A stretch of DNA of 64,000 nt, from contig JBMNMA010000007.1 of the NCBI GenBank assembly GCA_050953105.1, forward strand, positions 204,439-268,438, given 5' to 3'. This stretch comes from UBA1206 sp050953105. GTDB lineage: Bacteria; Bacillota; Clostridia; Oscillospirales; CAG-382. Positions 7,932 to 17,234 of the stretch are shown in pieces. The notes under the pieces were generated by a model, which worked only from the letters and a program-made list of their open reading frames with translations, did no database searches and was not told where the DNA came from. A program made the position numbers and the translations under genes. How positions within the stretch are numbered: position 1 is the stretch's first letter; each line of letters starts with the position of its first letter.

Positions 7932-9020
7932 ATGCTGCCAAAAGAACCGCACAAAAAAATACCCCTTATTATTTTATATACCGTCCTTGCCGTCGGCGGA
8001 GGGTATGTGTTTTTAAAATACCTTTTTCCGGTTTTCCTCCCTTTTATGATAGCCTGGGTTATCGCCCTGCTGCTTCAAGGGGTGATAAACCGGCTTTACG
8101 AGAAGGCAAAAATCCCTAAAAAGCTGTCCGCCCTTGTGCTGGTGCTTATGGTGGCGGCTGTTTTGGGTTTTGTCTGCTTTCTTATAATCAAACGCCTTAC
8201 CGGGGAACTGACCGAATTTGCCAAAAACGCCGGTGAGTTTCTTGAAAAAGCCAAAAACGATGACAAGTTTGCGTCAAAGTGGATTAAAAAAATATCGGAC
8301 CTATTTCCGTTTAACATTGAAAACTGGCTGACAAACCTATGGAACAGCCTGAATCTTCGCCTTGAAAACGCCACTTCGTCATTTTTAAGCCTGACATCCC
8401 GCATTCTCCCCATCCTTCAGGACTTTATCTTCTTTGTTCCTGAGGCGTTTATGTATGTTTTTATAATGGTTCTCTCATCCTACTATTTTGCGGTGGATTT
8501 TGATAAAATAAACCGCTTTATAGTTAAAATTCTGCCTGAAGGAGGGCGGAAATATGCATCCTATGCCAAAGGGGAAATGAAAGGCACCATAGGCAAGCTT
8601 TTAAGGGCGTATGCCCTGATTATTACCGTAACCTTTACCGAGCTTTTTATATTCCTTACCCTAATCGGGGTGAAATACTCCCTTGTTATTGCCTTTTTCA
8701 TTGCTTTTATCGACATTCTGCCCGTTCTGGGAACCGGGACGGTGCTTGTCCCCTGGGGGCTTATACTTTTGCTTTTGGGGCAAACGGGAAAAGGAATGGC
8801 CATTCTTGGCGCTTATGCCTTTATAACCATAGTGAGGGAGATTATCGAGCCAAAAATCATAGGTAAAAGCATGGGGATACACCCCCTTGCCGCACTGGCG
8901 GCCATGTACGGGGGATTAAAGCTGTTCGGCATAACCGGCATGTTCTTTTTGCCTTTTATAATTATGCTTGTTAAGAATATCTGGGTTAAATCAAGGGACA
9001 TCGGCAAAGAAGGCAAGTAA
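7932..9020 (+). CDS. AI-2E family / YtvI-like membrane permease
   Basis: Integral membrane protein of 362 residues from the AI-2E transporter family (YtvI, YhhQ/PerM relatives). About seven to eight hydrophobic segments are seen, with the family pattern of two N-terminal pairs, a soluble insert (about 75-140) and a C-terminal membrane block including IDILPVLGTGTVLVPW and the REIIEPKIIGKSMGIHPL motif. YtvI is a sporulation-linked member in Bacillus, which fits the spore-former context, but the transported substrate is not known. The start is the ATG at 7932 behind a GGGGG ribosome site; the longer frame starting at a TTG upstream would overlap the tRNA promoter. Confidence 0.88.
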   Translation: MLPKEPHKKIPLIILYTVLAVGGGYVFLKYLFPVFLPFMIAWVIALLLQGVINRLYEKAKIPKKLSALVLVLMVAAVLGFVCFLIIKRLTGELTEFAKNAGEFLEKAKNDDKFASKWIKKISDLFPFNIENWLTNLWNSLNLRLENATSSFLSLTSRILPILQDFIFFVPEAFMYVFIMVLSSYYFAVDFDKINRFIVKILPEGGRKYASYAKGEMKGTIGKLLRAYALIITVTFTELFIFLTLIGVKYSLVIAFFIAFIDILPVLGTGTVLVPWGLILLLLGQTGKGMAILGAYAFITIVREIIEPKIIGKSMGIHPLAALAAMYGGLKLFGITGMFFLPFIIMLVKNIWVKSRDIGKEGK

Positions 9021-9037
9021 AATATTTACAAAAAGCG

Positions 9038-9066
9038 TTGCATTTCAATTTTCCTTGTTGTATAAT
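9038..9066 (+). promoter_or_regulatory. Promoter upstream of gpmI
   Basis: TTGCAT (9038-9043), a 17-nt spacer and a perfect TATAAT (9061-9066). It is about 90 nt upstream of the gpmI start and may drive the long gene run that follows. Confidence 0.75.
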
Positions 9067-9156
9067 AATAACTTGTATAGTTATGCTTATATTAAGTCGT
9101 TTCAGGGATTTTATTGAATAATATTTACCCGAACGCAGAAAGGAATTATAAAAATC

Positions 9157-10785
9157 ATGTGCAAACCGGTATTCGGAAATGAAAAAAGACCGATAGTGCT
9201 TATTATAATGGACGGAGTGGGGTATTCTGATACCATCGAAGGAAATGCTGTCAGACAGGCAGACACCCCCACCTTAAATATGCTTGAACAAAACTACCCC
9301 CGCTTTTTACTTAAAGCCCACGGTCAGGCGGTAGGCCTCCCCTCCGACGATGACATGGGTAACAGCGAAGTAGGGCATAACGCCCTCGGTGCCGGCCAGG
9401 TTTTCGCCCAGGGGGCAAAGCTGGTAAACCATGCAATAGAAAGCGGCAAAATGTTCGCATCTAAAACCTGGAACGACCTTGTGGAAAACTGCAAAGCCAA
9501 CAATTCCACCCTTCATTTTTTAGGACTTTTCTCGGACGGCAACGTTCATTCCCATATAAATCACCTTAAGGCCATGATAACCGAGGCCAAAAACCGTAAC
9601 GTAGGCAAAGTCAGAATCCATATCCTCCTTGACGGGCGTGACGTGGGGGAAACCTCGGCGTTGGAATATGTTTTACCCTTCGAGGACTTTTTGGCGTCCC
9701 TTAATGACGATAGCTTTGACGCAAAAATCGCCTCCGGCGGCGGACGCATGACAATCACCATGGACAGATACGAAGCAAACTGGTCTATGGTTGAAAAGGG
9801 CTGGAACACCCACGTTTTAGGCGAAGGCAGGCAGTTTGAATCTGCCCAAGAGGCTATTGAAACTTACCGCAACGAAACCGGAAAAATCGACCAGGACATC
9901 CCCCCCTTCGTAATTGCCAAGGACGGAAAACCGGTGGGAACCATAAACGACGGGGATTCGGTAATCTTCTTCAATTTCCGGGGAGACCGGGCTATTGAAA
10001 TTTCCAAGGCCTTTGAAAACCGGGGCCATAAGTTTACAAAGAAAAAAGACGTTAACGTCATGTTCGCCGGAATGCTGGAATACGACGGTGACGAGCACGT
10101 TCCCTATAAATATCTGGTTTCACCCCCCGAAATCACCAACACCATGGGTGAATTCCTTGCCAAAAAGGGATACCGTCAGCTTGCCATATCCGAAACCCAG
10201 AAATACGGCCATGTAACCTACTTCTGGAACGGCAACCGGACGGGCAAGTTTTCTGAAGAGCTGGAGGAATACATTGAAATTCCCTCCGACGTAGTTCCCT
10301 TTGAGCAGCGCCCCTGGATGAAGTGCGCAGAAATCACCGACGTGCTTATTGAAAAAATTAAATCGGGAAAATTCGACTTTTTACGCTGCAATTTCCCCAA
10401 CGGGGACATGGTGGGTCATACCGGCTCGTTTATCGCCACCAAGGTGAGTATGGAAGGCCTGGATTTATGCCTTGCCCGTATTTTAAAGGCTGTTGACGAA
10501 GTCAAGGGCATAGCCATAATCACCGCCGACCACGGCAACGCTGATGAAATGTATGAGCTGGACAAGAAAACCGGCAAGGTTAAACACAACGCCGACGGCT
10601 CCATAGCTGCCAAAACCAGCCATACCTTAAATAAAGTTCCCTGCTATTTCTACGATAATTTCTACAAAGACAACTATACCCTTATCCCCGGTGACTACGG
10701 TCTTGCCAATGTCGCCGCCACGGTGGTAACCCTTATGGGTGAAAAGCCTCTGGAGGCATGGGAAGAAAGTATGGTGAAACTATGA
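9157..10785 (+). CDS. gpmI: 2,3-bisphosphoglycerate-independent phosphoglycerate mutase
   Basis: Cofactor-independent interconversion of 3- and 2-phosphoglycerate in glycolysis, manganese dependent. The protein is 542 residues, some 30 longer than the usual 510. Clear motifs are IIMDGVGY (metal-binding Asp), DDMGNSEVGHNALGAGQ with the phosphoserine, LLDGRDVGE, GGGRMTITMDRYEANW and ITADHGNADEM. A GAAAGGAAT ribosome site precedes the ATG. It overlaps the next gene by 4 bp (ATGA). Confidence 0.96.
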   Translation: MCKPVFGNEKRPIVLIIMDGVGYSDTIEGNAVRQADTPTLNMLEQNYPRFLLKAHGQAVGLPSDDDMGNSEVGHNALGAGQVFAQGAKLVNHAIESGKMFASKTWNDLVENCKANNSTLHFLGLFSDGNVHSHINHLKAMITEAKNRNVGKVRIHILLDGRDVGETSALEYVLPFEDFLASLNDDSFDAKIASGGGRMTITMDRYEANWSMVEKGWNTHVLGEGRQFESAQEAIETYRNETGKIDQDIPPFVIAKDGKPVGTINDGDSVIFFNFRGDRAIEISKAFENRGHKFTKKKDVNVMFAGMLEYDGDEHVPYKYLVSPPEITNTMGEFLAKKGYRQLAISETQKYGHVTYFWNGNRTGKFSEELEEYIEIPSDVVPFEQRPWMKCAEITDVLIEKIKSGKFDFLRCNFPNGDMVGHTGSFIATKVSMEGLDLCLARILKAVDEVKGIAIITADHGNADEMYELDKKTGKVKHNADGSIAAKTSHTLNKVPCYFYDNFYKDNYTLIPGDYGLANVAATVVTLMGEKPLEAWEESMVKL

Positions 10786-11477
10786 TAATAAACGCCTTGC
10801 GGCAGGGCGAAATAGCTACCGCATTGTATATTCTCGTATCAGTGCTTCTTGCCCTTACCGTCCACGAATTTGCACACGGCTATGTGGCCTATAAGTGCGG
10901 CGACAACACCGCCCGCTACTTCGGCAGGCTTACCTTCAATCCGGTAAAGCATATTGACCTTTTCGGCTTTTTGGCATTGCTGATAGCCGGGTTCGGGTGG
11001 GCAAAGCCCGTTCCCGTAATAACACGCAATTTAAAAAAGCCAAGAAGAGATATAGCCCTGGTTTCCCTTGCAGGTCCCGGATCAAATTTTATTCTTGCTT
11101 TTATAGGCACGTTTTTATACAGCGTCATGTTCACATTGCTGGGTTACCAGACAGTAGGCAGCTTTTTATTCAATGTGTTTTATAACTTAGGATTATTTTT
11201 CTTCTATTTTGCAGTAATAAATGTAGGTCTTTGTCTTTTCAATCTTATTCCCATCCCTCCTCTTGACGGATCAAAGATACTGGCTTCAATATTACCGCAA
11301 AAATTAGGTATGCGCTATCTTCAGCTTGAAAGGTATGCCGGGATATTCATTCTCGCCATCTTTGTCCTTTCAAGCTTCAGCGAATTTGACTTTTTGTTTT
11401 ATCCCCTTGCATTTTTAAGGGATAGTATTTTAAACGGTTTTGAAAAGCTGTTTGGTTTGCTTCCGTTTATAAATTGA
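10782..11477 (+). CDS. Site-2 protease family membrane metalloprotease
   Basis: Multi-pass zinc metalloprotease of the M50/S2P group, 231 residues. The HEFAH motif (residues 28-32) sits in the first hydrophobic helix, and the second zinc-ligand motif is NLIPIPPLDGSKI near the C-terminal third. About five hydrophobic segments. The start is taken at 10782, the ATGA overlap with gpmI; an ATG at 10758 in the same frame lies deeper in gpmI. Located directly before scpA as in many Clostridia. Physiological substrate unknown. Confidence 0.9.
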   Translation: MIINALRQGEIATALYILVSVLLALTVHEFAHGYVAYKCGDNTARYFGRLTFNPVKHIDLFGFLALLIAGFGWAKPVPVITRNLKKPRRDIALVSLAGPGSNFILAFIGTFLYSVMFTLLGYQTVGSFLFNVFYNLGLFFFYFAVINVGLCLFNLIPIPPLDGSKILASILPQKLGMRYLQLERYAGIFILAIFVLSSFSEFDFLFYPLAFLRDSILNGFEKLFGLLPFIN

Positions 11478-11489
11478 TGACGGGTAAAT

Positions 11490-12206
11490 ATGGAAGGGTT
11501 GAATTTAAAGCTTGAGCAATACGAAGGCCCTCTTGACCTTCTGCTGTCATTAATTCATAAGCATAAAATCGATATTTTCGATATTCCCATTTCAGTCCTT
11601 GCCGACCAGTATCTTGCCTATATTGCCGAAATGGAATCCTACAACATGGAGCTTTCTGCGGATTTTATCCTTATGGCAAGCGAACTGGCGTATATAAAGT
11701 CGAAAATGCTTCTGCCCGCTCCGCCGGAGGAGGAAGACCCCAGAAAACCTCTTGTGGACGCACTCCTTGAATATCAGCGGGCAAAGCTTGCGGCATCCTT
11801 TTTAAAGGAGCAGTCGGAGGAATACTTTGACCGCTTTACCAAGGACCCGGATGAAATTGAGTTTACATACGAAAAGTATCATCCGGTGGAGCTTTTGGTG
11901 GAGGCTTTCCGCAACATGACACGGCGGATTGCCGAAACTCCCGAAAAAAAGGTGGAGCTGTTTGAAAGGCTTAGAACTCAAAGGAATTTCACCGTAGAGG
12001 AAAAAATATTTTATATAATAAGGTTTTTGTTTGACGAAAACAAACATACCTTTTCCTCCCTGTTTGAAAAATGCAGTTCAACCGGGGAAATCGTGGCGGT
12101 GTTTCTGGCATTGTTGCAGCTTGTCCATGCCGGAAGGATTAACGTCCTGCGGGAGGACGAGGATATATATCTTATTCTTATTAAAAACAAGGAGGCTGTC
12201 CGTTGA
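11490..12206 (+). CDS. scpA: Segregation and condensation protein A
   Basis: Kleisin subunit of the SMC-ScpAB condensin complex that organises and segregates the chromosome. It is 238 residues long, with the ScpA N-terminus LEQYEGPLDLLLSLIHKHKIDIFDI and a winged-helix C-terminal region. The gene ends 4 bp inside scpB. Confidence 0.96.
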   Translation: MEGLNLKLEQYEGPLDLLLSLIHKHKIDIFDIPISVLADQYLAYIAEMESYNMELSADFILMASELAYIKSKMLLPAPPEEEDPRKPLVDALLEYQRAKLAASFLKEQSEEYFDRFTKDPDEIEFTYEKYHPVELLVEAFRNMTRRIAETPEKKVELFERLRTQRNFTVEEKIFYIIRFLFDENKHTFSSLFEKCSSTGEIVAVFLALLQLVHAGRINVLREDEDIYLILIKNKEAVR

Positions 12207-12760
12207 ATTTATCAAATCTTGACGGAGCCATAGAGGCGGTTTTGTTTGCGTCGGGTTCCCCCGTGTCCGCCGAAAAGCTTTGCGAAATATTCTACACGGA
12301 TATGGCCGAAATTGAGGATAGTATAAAACGCATATCCGAAAGATTAAAAGATAGCGACCGAGGCATAGAATTAATATTCGTAGACGGGGCATACCAGCTT
12401 TGCACCAAGGCGGCTTTTGCCGAATACGTCAAAAAGGCCCTTGAGCTTAGGAAAACTCCCCCCCTGTCAAAGGCATCCCTGGAGGTGCTGGCAATAGTCA
12501 GCTACAACCAGCCGGTAACCAAATCCTTTATCGAAACGGTAAGAGGCGTTGACTCCGACGCCGTGGTAAACTCCCTTTGCGACAAGGGACTTATAAGGGA
12601 ATGCGGCGTTCTTGACGCTCCCGGCCGGCCCACCCTTTTTTGCACCACCGAAAACTTTTTACGCTGCTTCGGCCTTGAATCCTTAAGCCAGCTTCCCAAA
12701 TTAGACCTTGAAAACATGACAGATGAGGCTAAAGAGGAGCAGCTTGCGTTGCAGGATTAA
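12203..12760 (+). CDS. scpB: Segregation and condensation protein B (TTG start)
   Basis: Winged-helix partner of ScpA in the SMC condensin complex, 185 residues. Family stretches include AIEAVLFASGSPVS, PPLSKASLEVLAIVSYNQPVTK and IETVRGVDSD. The start is TTG at 12203, placed 8 nt after a perfect AAGGAGG, so the non-ATG start is well supported. Overlaps scpA by 4 bp. Confidence 0.95.
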   Translation: MNLSNLDGAIEAVLFASGSPVSAEKLCEIFYTDMAEIEDSIKRISERLKDSDRGIELIFVDGAYQLCTKAAFAEYVKKALELRKTPPLSKASLEVLAIVSYNQPVTKSFIETVRGVDSDAVVNSLCDKGLIRECGVLDAPGRPTLFCTTENFLRCFGLESLSQLPKLDLENMTDEAKEEQLALQD

Positions 12761-12778
12761 AATTTAACGGGGGAAAAT

Positions 12779-13378
12779 ATGACGGCTTTGTATATAATTT
12801 TAGGTATTCTGCTTTTATTTGCAGCATTACTGCTTGTCAAAATATCCTTTCGTATATGCTACTGCGGACAGCTTTTAATTTCGTTTAAAGTAGGCTTTAT
12901 AAAAAAGGACTTCAGCCTGCTTGAAAAAAAGGAAGTTAAAATTAAAGAAGAACCCGAAATCCCCCAAAGGGTAAAAAAGGCAAAAAAAGAAGAAGAAAAG
13001 GTTCCCCTTAAACAAATTATCCCCATAATAAAAGAAACGCTGACATTACTTTTCGAAAAAACCAAACGGCATATTTTCCTTGAAAAATATATCCTTAAAA
13101 TCACCGTCGCCACCGAGGACCCGGCCCAGACCGGAATAATCTACGGCATTGTTGCCGGCGGAGCGGCGTCACTGCTTAGGATGGTGGAGGGGATAAGGAA
13201 TAAAAGTAAAAAACAAGGCCAAATATATACCGAGGTAAAGCCTGACTTTATTGCCGAAAAACCCGACATTTACATCGACATAATATTATCAACCCGCGTG
13301 TGGCGGGGCCTTTCCATGGCTTTAACCCTGTCGGAAGGCTATACAAAATATAAAAAGCTCAAAACGAAAGGAGCCTGA
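12779..13378 (+). CDS. DUF2953 (YtfI-like) membrane-anchored protein
   Basis: Protein of 199 residues with one N-terminal hydrophobic helix (about 2-22), a Lys/Glu-rich segment (about 50-75) and a C-terminal part with AGGAASLLRMVEG and IIYGIV. It matches the DUF2953 family, whose Bacillus member ytfI also lies directly before ytfJ. Function unknown; a link to sporulation is inferred from this neighbour. Ribosome site GGGGGAAAAT. Confidence 0.8.
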   Translation: MTALYIILGILLLFAALLLVKISFRICYCGQLLISFKVGFIKKDFSLLEKKEVKIKEEPEIPQRVKKAKKEEEKVPLKQIIPIIKETLTLLFEKTKRHIFLEKYILKITVATEDPAQTGIIYGIVAGGAASLLRMVEGIRNKSKKQGQIYTEVKPDFIAEKPDIYIDIILSTRVWRGLSMALTLSEGYTKYKKLKTKGA

Positions 13379-13380
13379 GT

Positions 13381-13833
13381 ATGAACGACATACCCCTTAA
13401 ACAAATTATAGACGCATCTTTGTCCCAGATTGGCAGCGTGGCTGACGTTAATACGGTGATAGGCGACCCCGTAACCACCCCTGACGGCGTAACCATTATT
13501 CCTTTTTCTAAGGTTTCGGTTGGCTATGCCTCCGGCGGAGCCGATTTTGACTCAAAAAAACCCGACAATCCCCCCCATTTTGCCGGCGGTAACGGAGCGG
13601 GCATTTCGGTAACTCCGCTTGGATTTATAGTTATTGACAAGGACGGCGTCCGTATGCTTGACCTTAAGCACGACGCATCCTTTGCCCCTGCTCCTGCAGA
13701 TCCGGTTAACAAAGCCATTGATGCGGTCAACGGCATTGTCGACAAGGCCCCCGGACTTATTCTTAAAATTAAAGAGATCCTTACCAAAAAGGACAAAAAG
13801 GAAAACACCACCGACGGGGAAAATAACGCTTAA
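13381..13833 (+). CDS. ytfJ: YtfJ/GerW family sporulation protein
   Basis: Small 150-residue protein of the YtfJ (GerW) family, needed in Bacillus for normal spore germination. The family core IPFSKVSVGYASGGADF and GGNGAGISVTPLGFIVI is clear. It starts 2 bp after DUF2953. Its presence is one of the main hints that this organism makes spores. Confidence 0.92.
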   Translation: MNDIPLKQIIDASLSQIGSVADVNTVIGDPVTTPDGVTIIPFSKVSVGYASGGADFDSKKPDNPPHFAGGNGAGISVTPLGFIVIDKDGVRMLDLKHDASFAPAPADPVNKAIDAVNGIVDKAPGLILKIKEILTKKDKKENTTDGENNA

Positions 13834-13859
13834 ATTTATATAGAATAAATCATTTTTAA

Positions 13860-13880
13860 CCCCAATATTATATATTGGGG
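13860..13880 (+). promoter_or_regulatory. Perfect hairpin whose 3' arm holds the ribosome site of the next gene
   Basis: CCCCAATAT (13860-13868), loop TAT, ATATTGGGG (13872-13880): a 9-bp perfect stem. The GGGG of the 3' arm is the ribosome-binding site for the carboxypeptidase start at 13889. No T-run follows, so it is more likely a translational control element than a terminator. Confidence 0.6.
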
Positions 13881-13888
13881 TGAGATTG

Positions 13889-15040
13889 TTGAAATATAAA
13901 GCGTTATTGTTTCTAATCGCCTTGGCGGTTTTGTTCCTGTTTGCACCTATATATGCTAATCCCGTTTACGACACCGAATATTGCTTTACCGAAAGAATAG
14001 ATATTTACGCCTTTGAGGTTAAAAATGCGGTAAAAACCTCGGCGTTGTCGGCCATTCTGGTGGATGCCGACAGCGGCAGGGTGCTTTATTCCAAAAATCC
14101 CCACGTCATACTCCCTATGGCCTCCACCACAAAGATTATGACGGCGATTATAATTCTCGAAACCCTTGACCTTGACACTAAAATAAAAATAAGCAAGGAA
14201 TCGGTGGGGGTGGAGGGCTCTTCCATTTACCTTATGGAGGGGGAAACCCTGACGGTTAGGGAATTGTTATACGGACTAATGCTGTCCTCCGGCAACGACG
14301 CCGCCAACGCCCTTGCCATTGCCTGCGCCGGATCGGTGGAAAATTTCGCAAAGATGATGAACCGCAAGGCCGCCGAACTGGGTCTTGCCAAAACATCCTT
14401 TGCCAACCCATCGGGACTTCCCGCCAAAAACCACCACACCACCGCCTACGACCTGGCGGTATTGGCAAGCTATGCAATAAAGAACGAGGAATTTGTTAAA
14501 ATCACCTCAACTTTAAAGGCCACCATATCCGACGGAAAGCGTTATCTGGTAAACCGCAACAACCTGCTTCGCTATTACGACGGGATTATAGGGGTTAAAA
14601 CCGGCTATACACCCGCCGCAGGCAGATGTCTGGTTTCGGCCGCAAAACGGGACGGTGTAACGCTGGTGGCGGTAACACTTAATTCCTCCAACATCTGGAA
14701 CGACCACACAGCAATGCTGGATTTCGGCTTTGATTATCTTGAAAGCGTCACCGCACTTGAAGCAGGGCAAATTTTAACCTATCTTCCCGTTACCGGGGGT
14801 AGGGTTAAAACAGTCAAAGCAACAAATGTCATACCCTTTACCTGCTCGGTTCCTAAGGGAATGGAGATAGATATTAAGGTTTCAACCAAAAACATTTTAT
14901 ATGCCCCGGTAAACGTTGGGGACGTGGCCGGCGAGGCTGATATTTATGCCGGCGGCATTCTGGTGGGGAAAATACCCATTGTGGCGGCGGAAAACGTAAA
15001 ATACCGTAAGCTTAACTTTTTTGAAAGGTTTTTTAACTGA
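13889..15040 (+). CDS. D-alanyl-D-alanine carboxypeptidase (DacF/DacB-type, S11)
   Basis: Exported serine peptidase that trims the terminal D-Ala from peptidoglycan stem peptides. It has a signal peptide (about 1-25), then the three penicillin-binding motifs: SxxK in MASTTKIMTA, SxN in LSSGNDAAN and KTG in GVKTGYTPAAG, followed by a C-terminal beta domain typical of PBP5 relatives. Length is 383 residues from TTG 13889. Possible starts are GTG 13880, TTG 13886 and TTG 13889; the GGGGTG site is best placed for TTG 13889. Position after ytfJ and before the rRNA pseudouridine synthase is common in Clostridia. Confidence 0.92.
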   Translation: MKYKALLFLIALAVLFLFAPIYANPVYDTEYCFTERIDIYAFEVKNAVKTSALSAILVDADSGRVLYSKNPHVILPMASTTKIMTAIIILETLDLDTKIKISKESVGVEGSSIYLMEGETLTVRELLYGLMLSSGNDAANALAIACAGSVENFAKMMNRKAAELGLAKTSFANPSGLPAKNHHTTAYDLAVLASYAIKNEEFVKITSTLKATISDGKRYLVNRNNLLRYYDGIIGVKTGYTPAAGRCLVSAAKRDGVTLVAVTLNSSNIWNDHTAMLDFGFDYLESVTALEAGQILTYLPVTGGRVKTVKATNVIPFTCSVPKGMEIDIKVSTKNILYAPVNVGDVAGEADIYAGGILVGKIPIVAAENVKYRKLNFFERFFN

Positions 15041-15760
15041 ATGGAGTCTGAAAGCATTAAACTTCAGAAATATGTTTCCGACTGCGGTCTTATGTCAAGG
15101 CGGCAGGCGGAAAACGAAATACAACATGGCTTTTTTACCATAAACGGCCTTACGGCAACTCTGGGCGACAGGGTAAACCCCGAAAAAGATATTATTAAAT
15201 ATAAAGGCAATATCGTCAAAAAGCAGAACAAAAAATATTATATAATGCTAAACAAGCCTTCGGGATATGTTACCACCCTTTCCGACGAGTTCGGCAGGGA
15301 AACCGTCTGCTCCCTTGTGGATCTTCCCGTCCGGCTGTATCCGGTGGGCAGGCTTGACAAAAACAGCGAAGGGCTTATAATACTTACCAACGACGGGGAG
15401 TTTGCCAACACCCTGACACATCCCAGATACAATAAGAAAAAACGCTACCTTGTCATAACCGACGGCTATGTTGATAACAACGCCATAGACAAGCTTCAGC
15501 ATATGAAAAGCATTGACGGCGAACCCATACGCCCGGTGGATGTAAAAATCCTCGAACGGCATGAAAACGCCACAATGCTTATCTTCACCCTTTCAGAGGG
15601 TAAAAACCGCCAGATCCGCCGTATGTGCGAGGAGGCGGAGTTGACCGTAATGCAGCTAAAGCGCATAGCTATAGGCGGCCTTCAGCTTGGAAATCTAAAA
15701 ACCGGGGCATGGCGCCATCTCACCCCGGAGGAAATTAAGGAGTTAAAAAAATTAAAATGA
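15041..15760 (+). CDS. RsuA/RluB family rRNA pseudouridine synthase
   Basis: Modifies uridine in rRNA to pseudouridine. The 239-residue protein has an N-terminal S4 domain (LQKYVSDCGLMSRRQAENEI) and a catalytic domain with GRLDKNSEGLIILTNDGEF, where the Asp is the nucleophile, and EGKNRQIRRMCE. It resembles RluB/RluF more than RsuA by length, but the target base cannot be fixed from sequence. It begins directly after the carboxypeptidase stop and overlaps yhbY by 4 bp. Confidence 0.92.
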   Translation: MESESIKLQKYVSDCGLMSRRQAENEIQHGFFTINGLTATLGDRVNPEKDIIKYKGNIVKKQNKKYYIMLNKPSGYVTTLSDEFGRETVCSLVDLPVRLYPVGRLDKNSEGLIILTNDGEFANTLTHPRYNKKKRYLVITDGYVDNNAIDKLQHMKSIDGEPIRPVDVKILERHENATMLIFTLSEGKNRQIRRMCEEAELTVMQLKRIAIGGLQLGNLKTGAWRHLTPEEIKELKKLK

Positions 15761-16050
15761 TAACCACAAAACAAAGGGCTTATTTAAGAACATTGTCCAA
15801 CGGCTTAGACGCCTTGTATCAGACCGGAAAAAACGGAATAACCGAAACGGTTATAAAAACCCTTGACGACGCGCTTGAAGCAAGGGAAATTATAAAAATA
15901 TCCGTGCTTGAAACTTCTCCCTTATCGCCAAGGGAGGTTATAACCCTTTTGTGTGAAAAGTTAGGCTGCGACCCGGTGCAGGTAATCGGCCGCAAGGTGG
16001 TTGTCTACCGCCCCAGCAGGGAAGAACCCAAAATAGTGCTGCCAAAATGA
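15757..16050 (+). CDS. yhbY: YhbY-like CRM-domain RNA-binding protein
   Basis: A 97-residue single-CRM-domain protein, thought to act in ribosome assembly. The N-terminus KQRAYLRTLSNGLDALYQTGKNGITE and the C-terminal VQVIGRKVVVYRPS are characteristic. ATGA overlaps on both sides bind it to the pseudouridine synthase and nadD genes. Confidence 0.93.
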   Translation: MITTKQRAYLRTLSNGLDALYQTGKNGITETVIKTLDDALEAREIIKISVLETSPLSPREVITLLCEKLGCDPVQVIGRKVVVYRPSREEPKIVLPK

Positions 16051-16628
16051 AAATCGGAATCTACGGCGGCGGCTTTGACCCCCCACATGCGGGACATATA
16101 AATGCGGCAAAATCCTCCCTTGACTTTCTGGGGCTTGATTTGCTTTACATAGTCCCTGCCTTTATTTCACCGCTCAAATCCTCCACCCCCGCCGCAACAC
16201 CCGGTCAGCGGCTTGAAATGTGCCGCATTGCATTTTCCTTTGACAAAAGGATAAAAATATGCGACTTTGAAATAAAACGGGAGGAAATCAGCTACACCGC
16301 AGACACCATAAAGCATTTTCTTGATATATATCCCAAGGACACAAACACCCTTTACCTTATCTTCGGCACCGACCAGCTACGTCAGCTTGACAGGTGGAGG
16401 AATTATAATTATATTATCGAAAACGCCGTTATTGCGGTGGTTTCAAGGTTCAAAGAGGGAATAGACACAGCGGAAGTCGAAAAATACAAAGCCTTGGGGG
16501 CAAATATTGTTTTGGTCGACATGGAGGAGATAGAGGTTTCCTCCACCGATATAAGAAACGGCAAAAATATCAGTCTGCTTGACAGCAAAGTGAAGGAATA
16601 TGTTGACAAAAATGGACTATACAAGTAA
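16047..16628 (+). CDS. nadD: Nicotinate-nucleotide adenylyltransferase
   Basis: Converts nicotinate mononucleotide and ATP to deamido-NAD, the step before NAD synthetase. The 193 residues contain the nucleotidyltransferase motif GGGFDPPHAGHINAA near the N-terminus and the second motif VSSTDIRNGKNI. It overlaps yhbY by 4 bp and yqeK by up to 29 bp. The NAD synthetase at 52888 and NAD kinase at 1783 lie elsewhere in this window. Confidence 0.95.
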   Translation: MKIGIYGGGFDPPHAGHINAAKSSLDFLGLDLLYIVPAFISPLKSSTPAATPGQRLEMCRIAFSFDKRIKICDFEIKREEISYTADTIKHFLDIYPKDTNTLYLIFGTDQLRQLDRWRNYNYIIENAVIAVVSRFKEGIDTAEVEKYKALGANIVLVDMEEIEVSSTDIRNGKNISLLDSKVKEYVDKNGLYK

Positions 16629-17214
16629 ACTGGAAGAAATAAAGAAACTTTTATATTCACAAAACCCAAGGCGGATAAACCATATCGAAGGGGTGGCCGA
16701 GTCGGCGCTGGAGCTGAAAAACCGCCATTTTCCCCAAATACCCGACGAAAAGGTGCTCCTTGTCGCCTACATGCATGACTTTACCAAGGAATATCCAGTT
16801 GACAGGCAGCTTGAAATACTAAAAAGATACAATATCCAGCTAAACGAATACGAAGGAGCCACACCCAAGCTGTTTCATTCAAAATCCGCCTACGCCCTGG
16901 CAAAGCATGAATTCGGTCTTGATGATGATATATGCAACGCCATCCTGTATCACACCACCGGCAGGGCAAACATGACGGATCTTGATAAAATAATATATAT
17001 TGCCGATTATATCGAAAAAAACCGCACCCACCTATCCTGCGTCGATTTACGGGACACCTATTATATGCTGGTAGCAAAAAAACACCCCAATCCCCTGGAT
17101 ACATCAATACTATACGCCCTGGACCTGACAATAAACGAGCTTTTGGAAAACAAAAGCATTATTCATATAGATACCATCGAAGCAAGAAATTATCTGATTT
17201 TAGCCGGAATATAA
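16600..17214 (+). CDS. yqeK: YqeK family HD-domain hydrolase
   Basis: HD-superfamily metal-dependent phosphohydrolase; Bacillus YqeK hydrolyses diadenosine tetraphosphate. Metal-binding residues appear in HIEGVAESALEL, AYMHDFTKEY, HSKSAYALAKHEF, ILYHTTGRANM and IIYIADYIEKNR. Start is uncertain: ATG 16600 is only 2 nt from an AAGGA site, TTG 16603 has 5-nt spacing and ATG 16612 (MDYTSK) 14 nt. All give a complete domain of about 200 residues. Known as the partner of nadD and rsfS in gene order. Confidence 0.92.
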   Translation: MLTKMDYTSKLEEIKKLLYSQNPRRINHIEGVAESALELKNRHFPQIPDEKVLLVAYMHDFTKEYPVDRQLEILKRYNIQLNEYEGATPKLFHSKSAYALAKHEFGLDDDICNAILYHTTGRANMTDLDKIIYIADYIEKNRTHLSCVDLRDTYYMLVAKKHPNPLDTSILYALDLTINELLENKSIIHIDTIEARNYLILAGI

Positions 17215-17234
17215 AAGAAGGAACGGATTAAACA

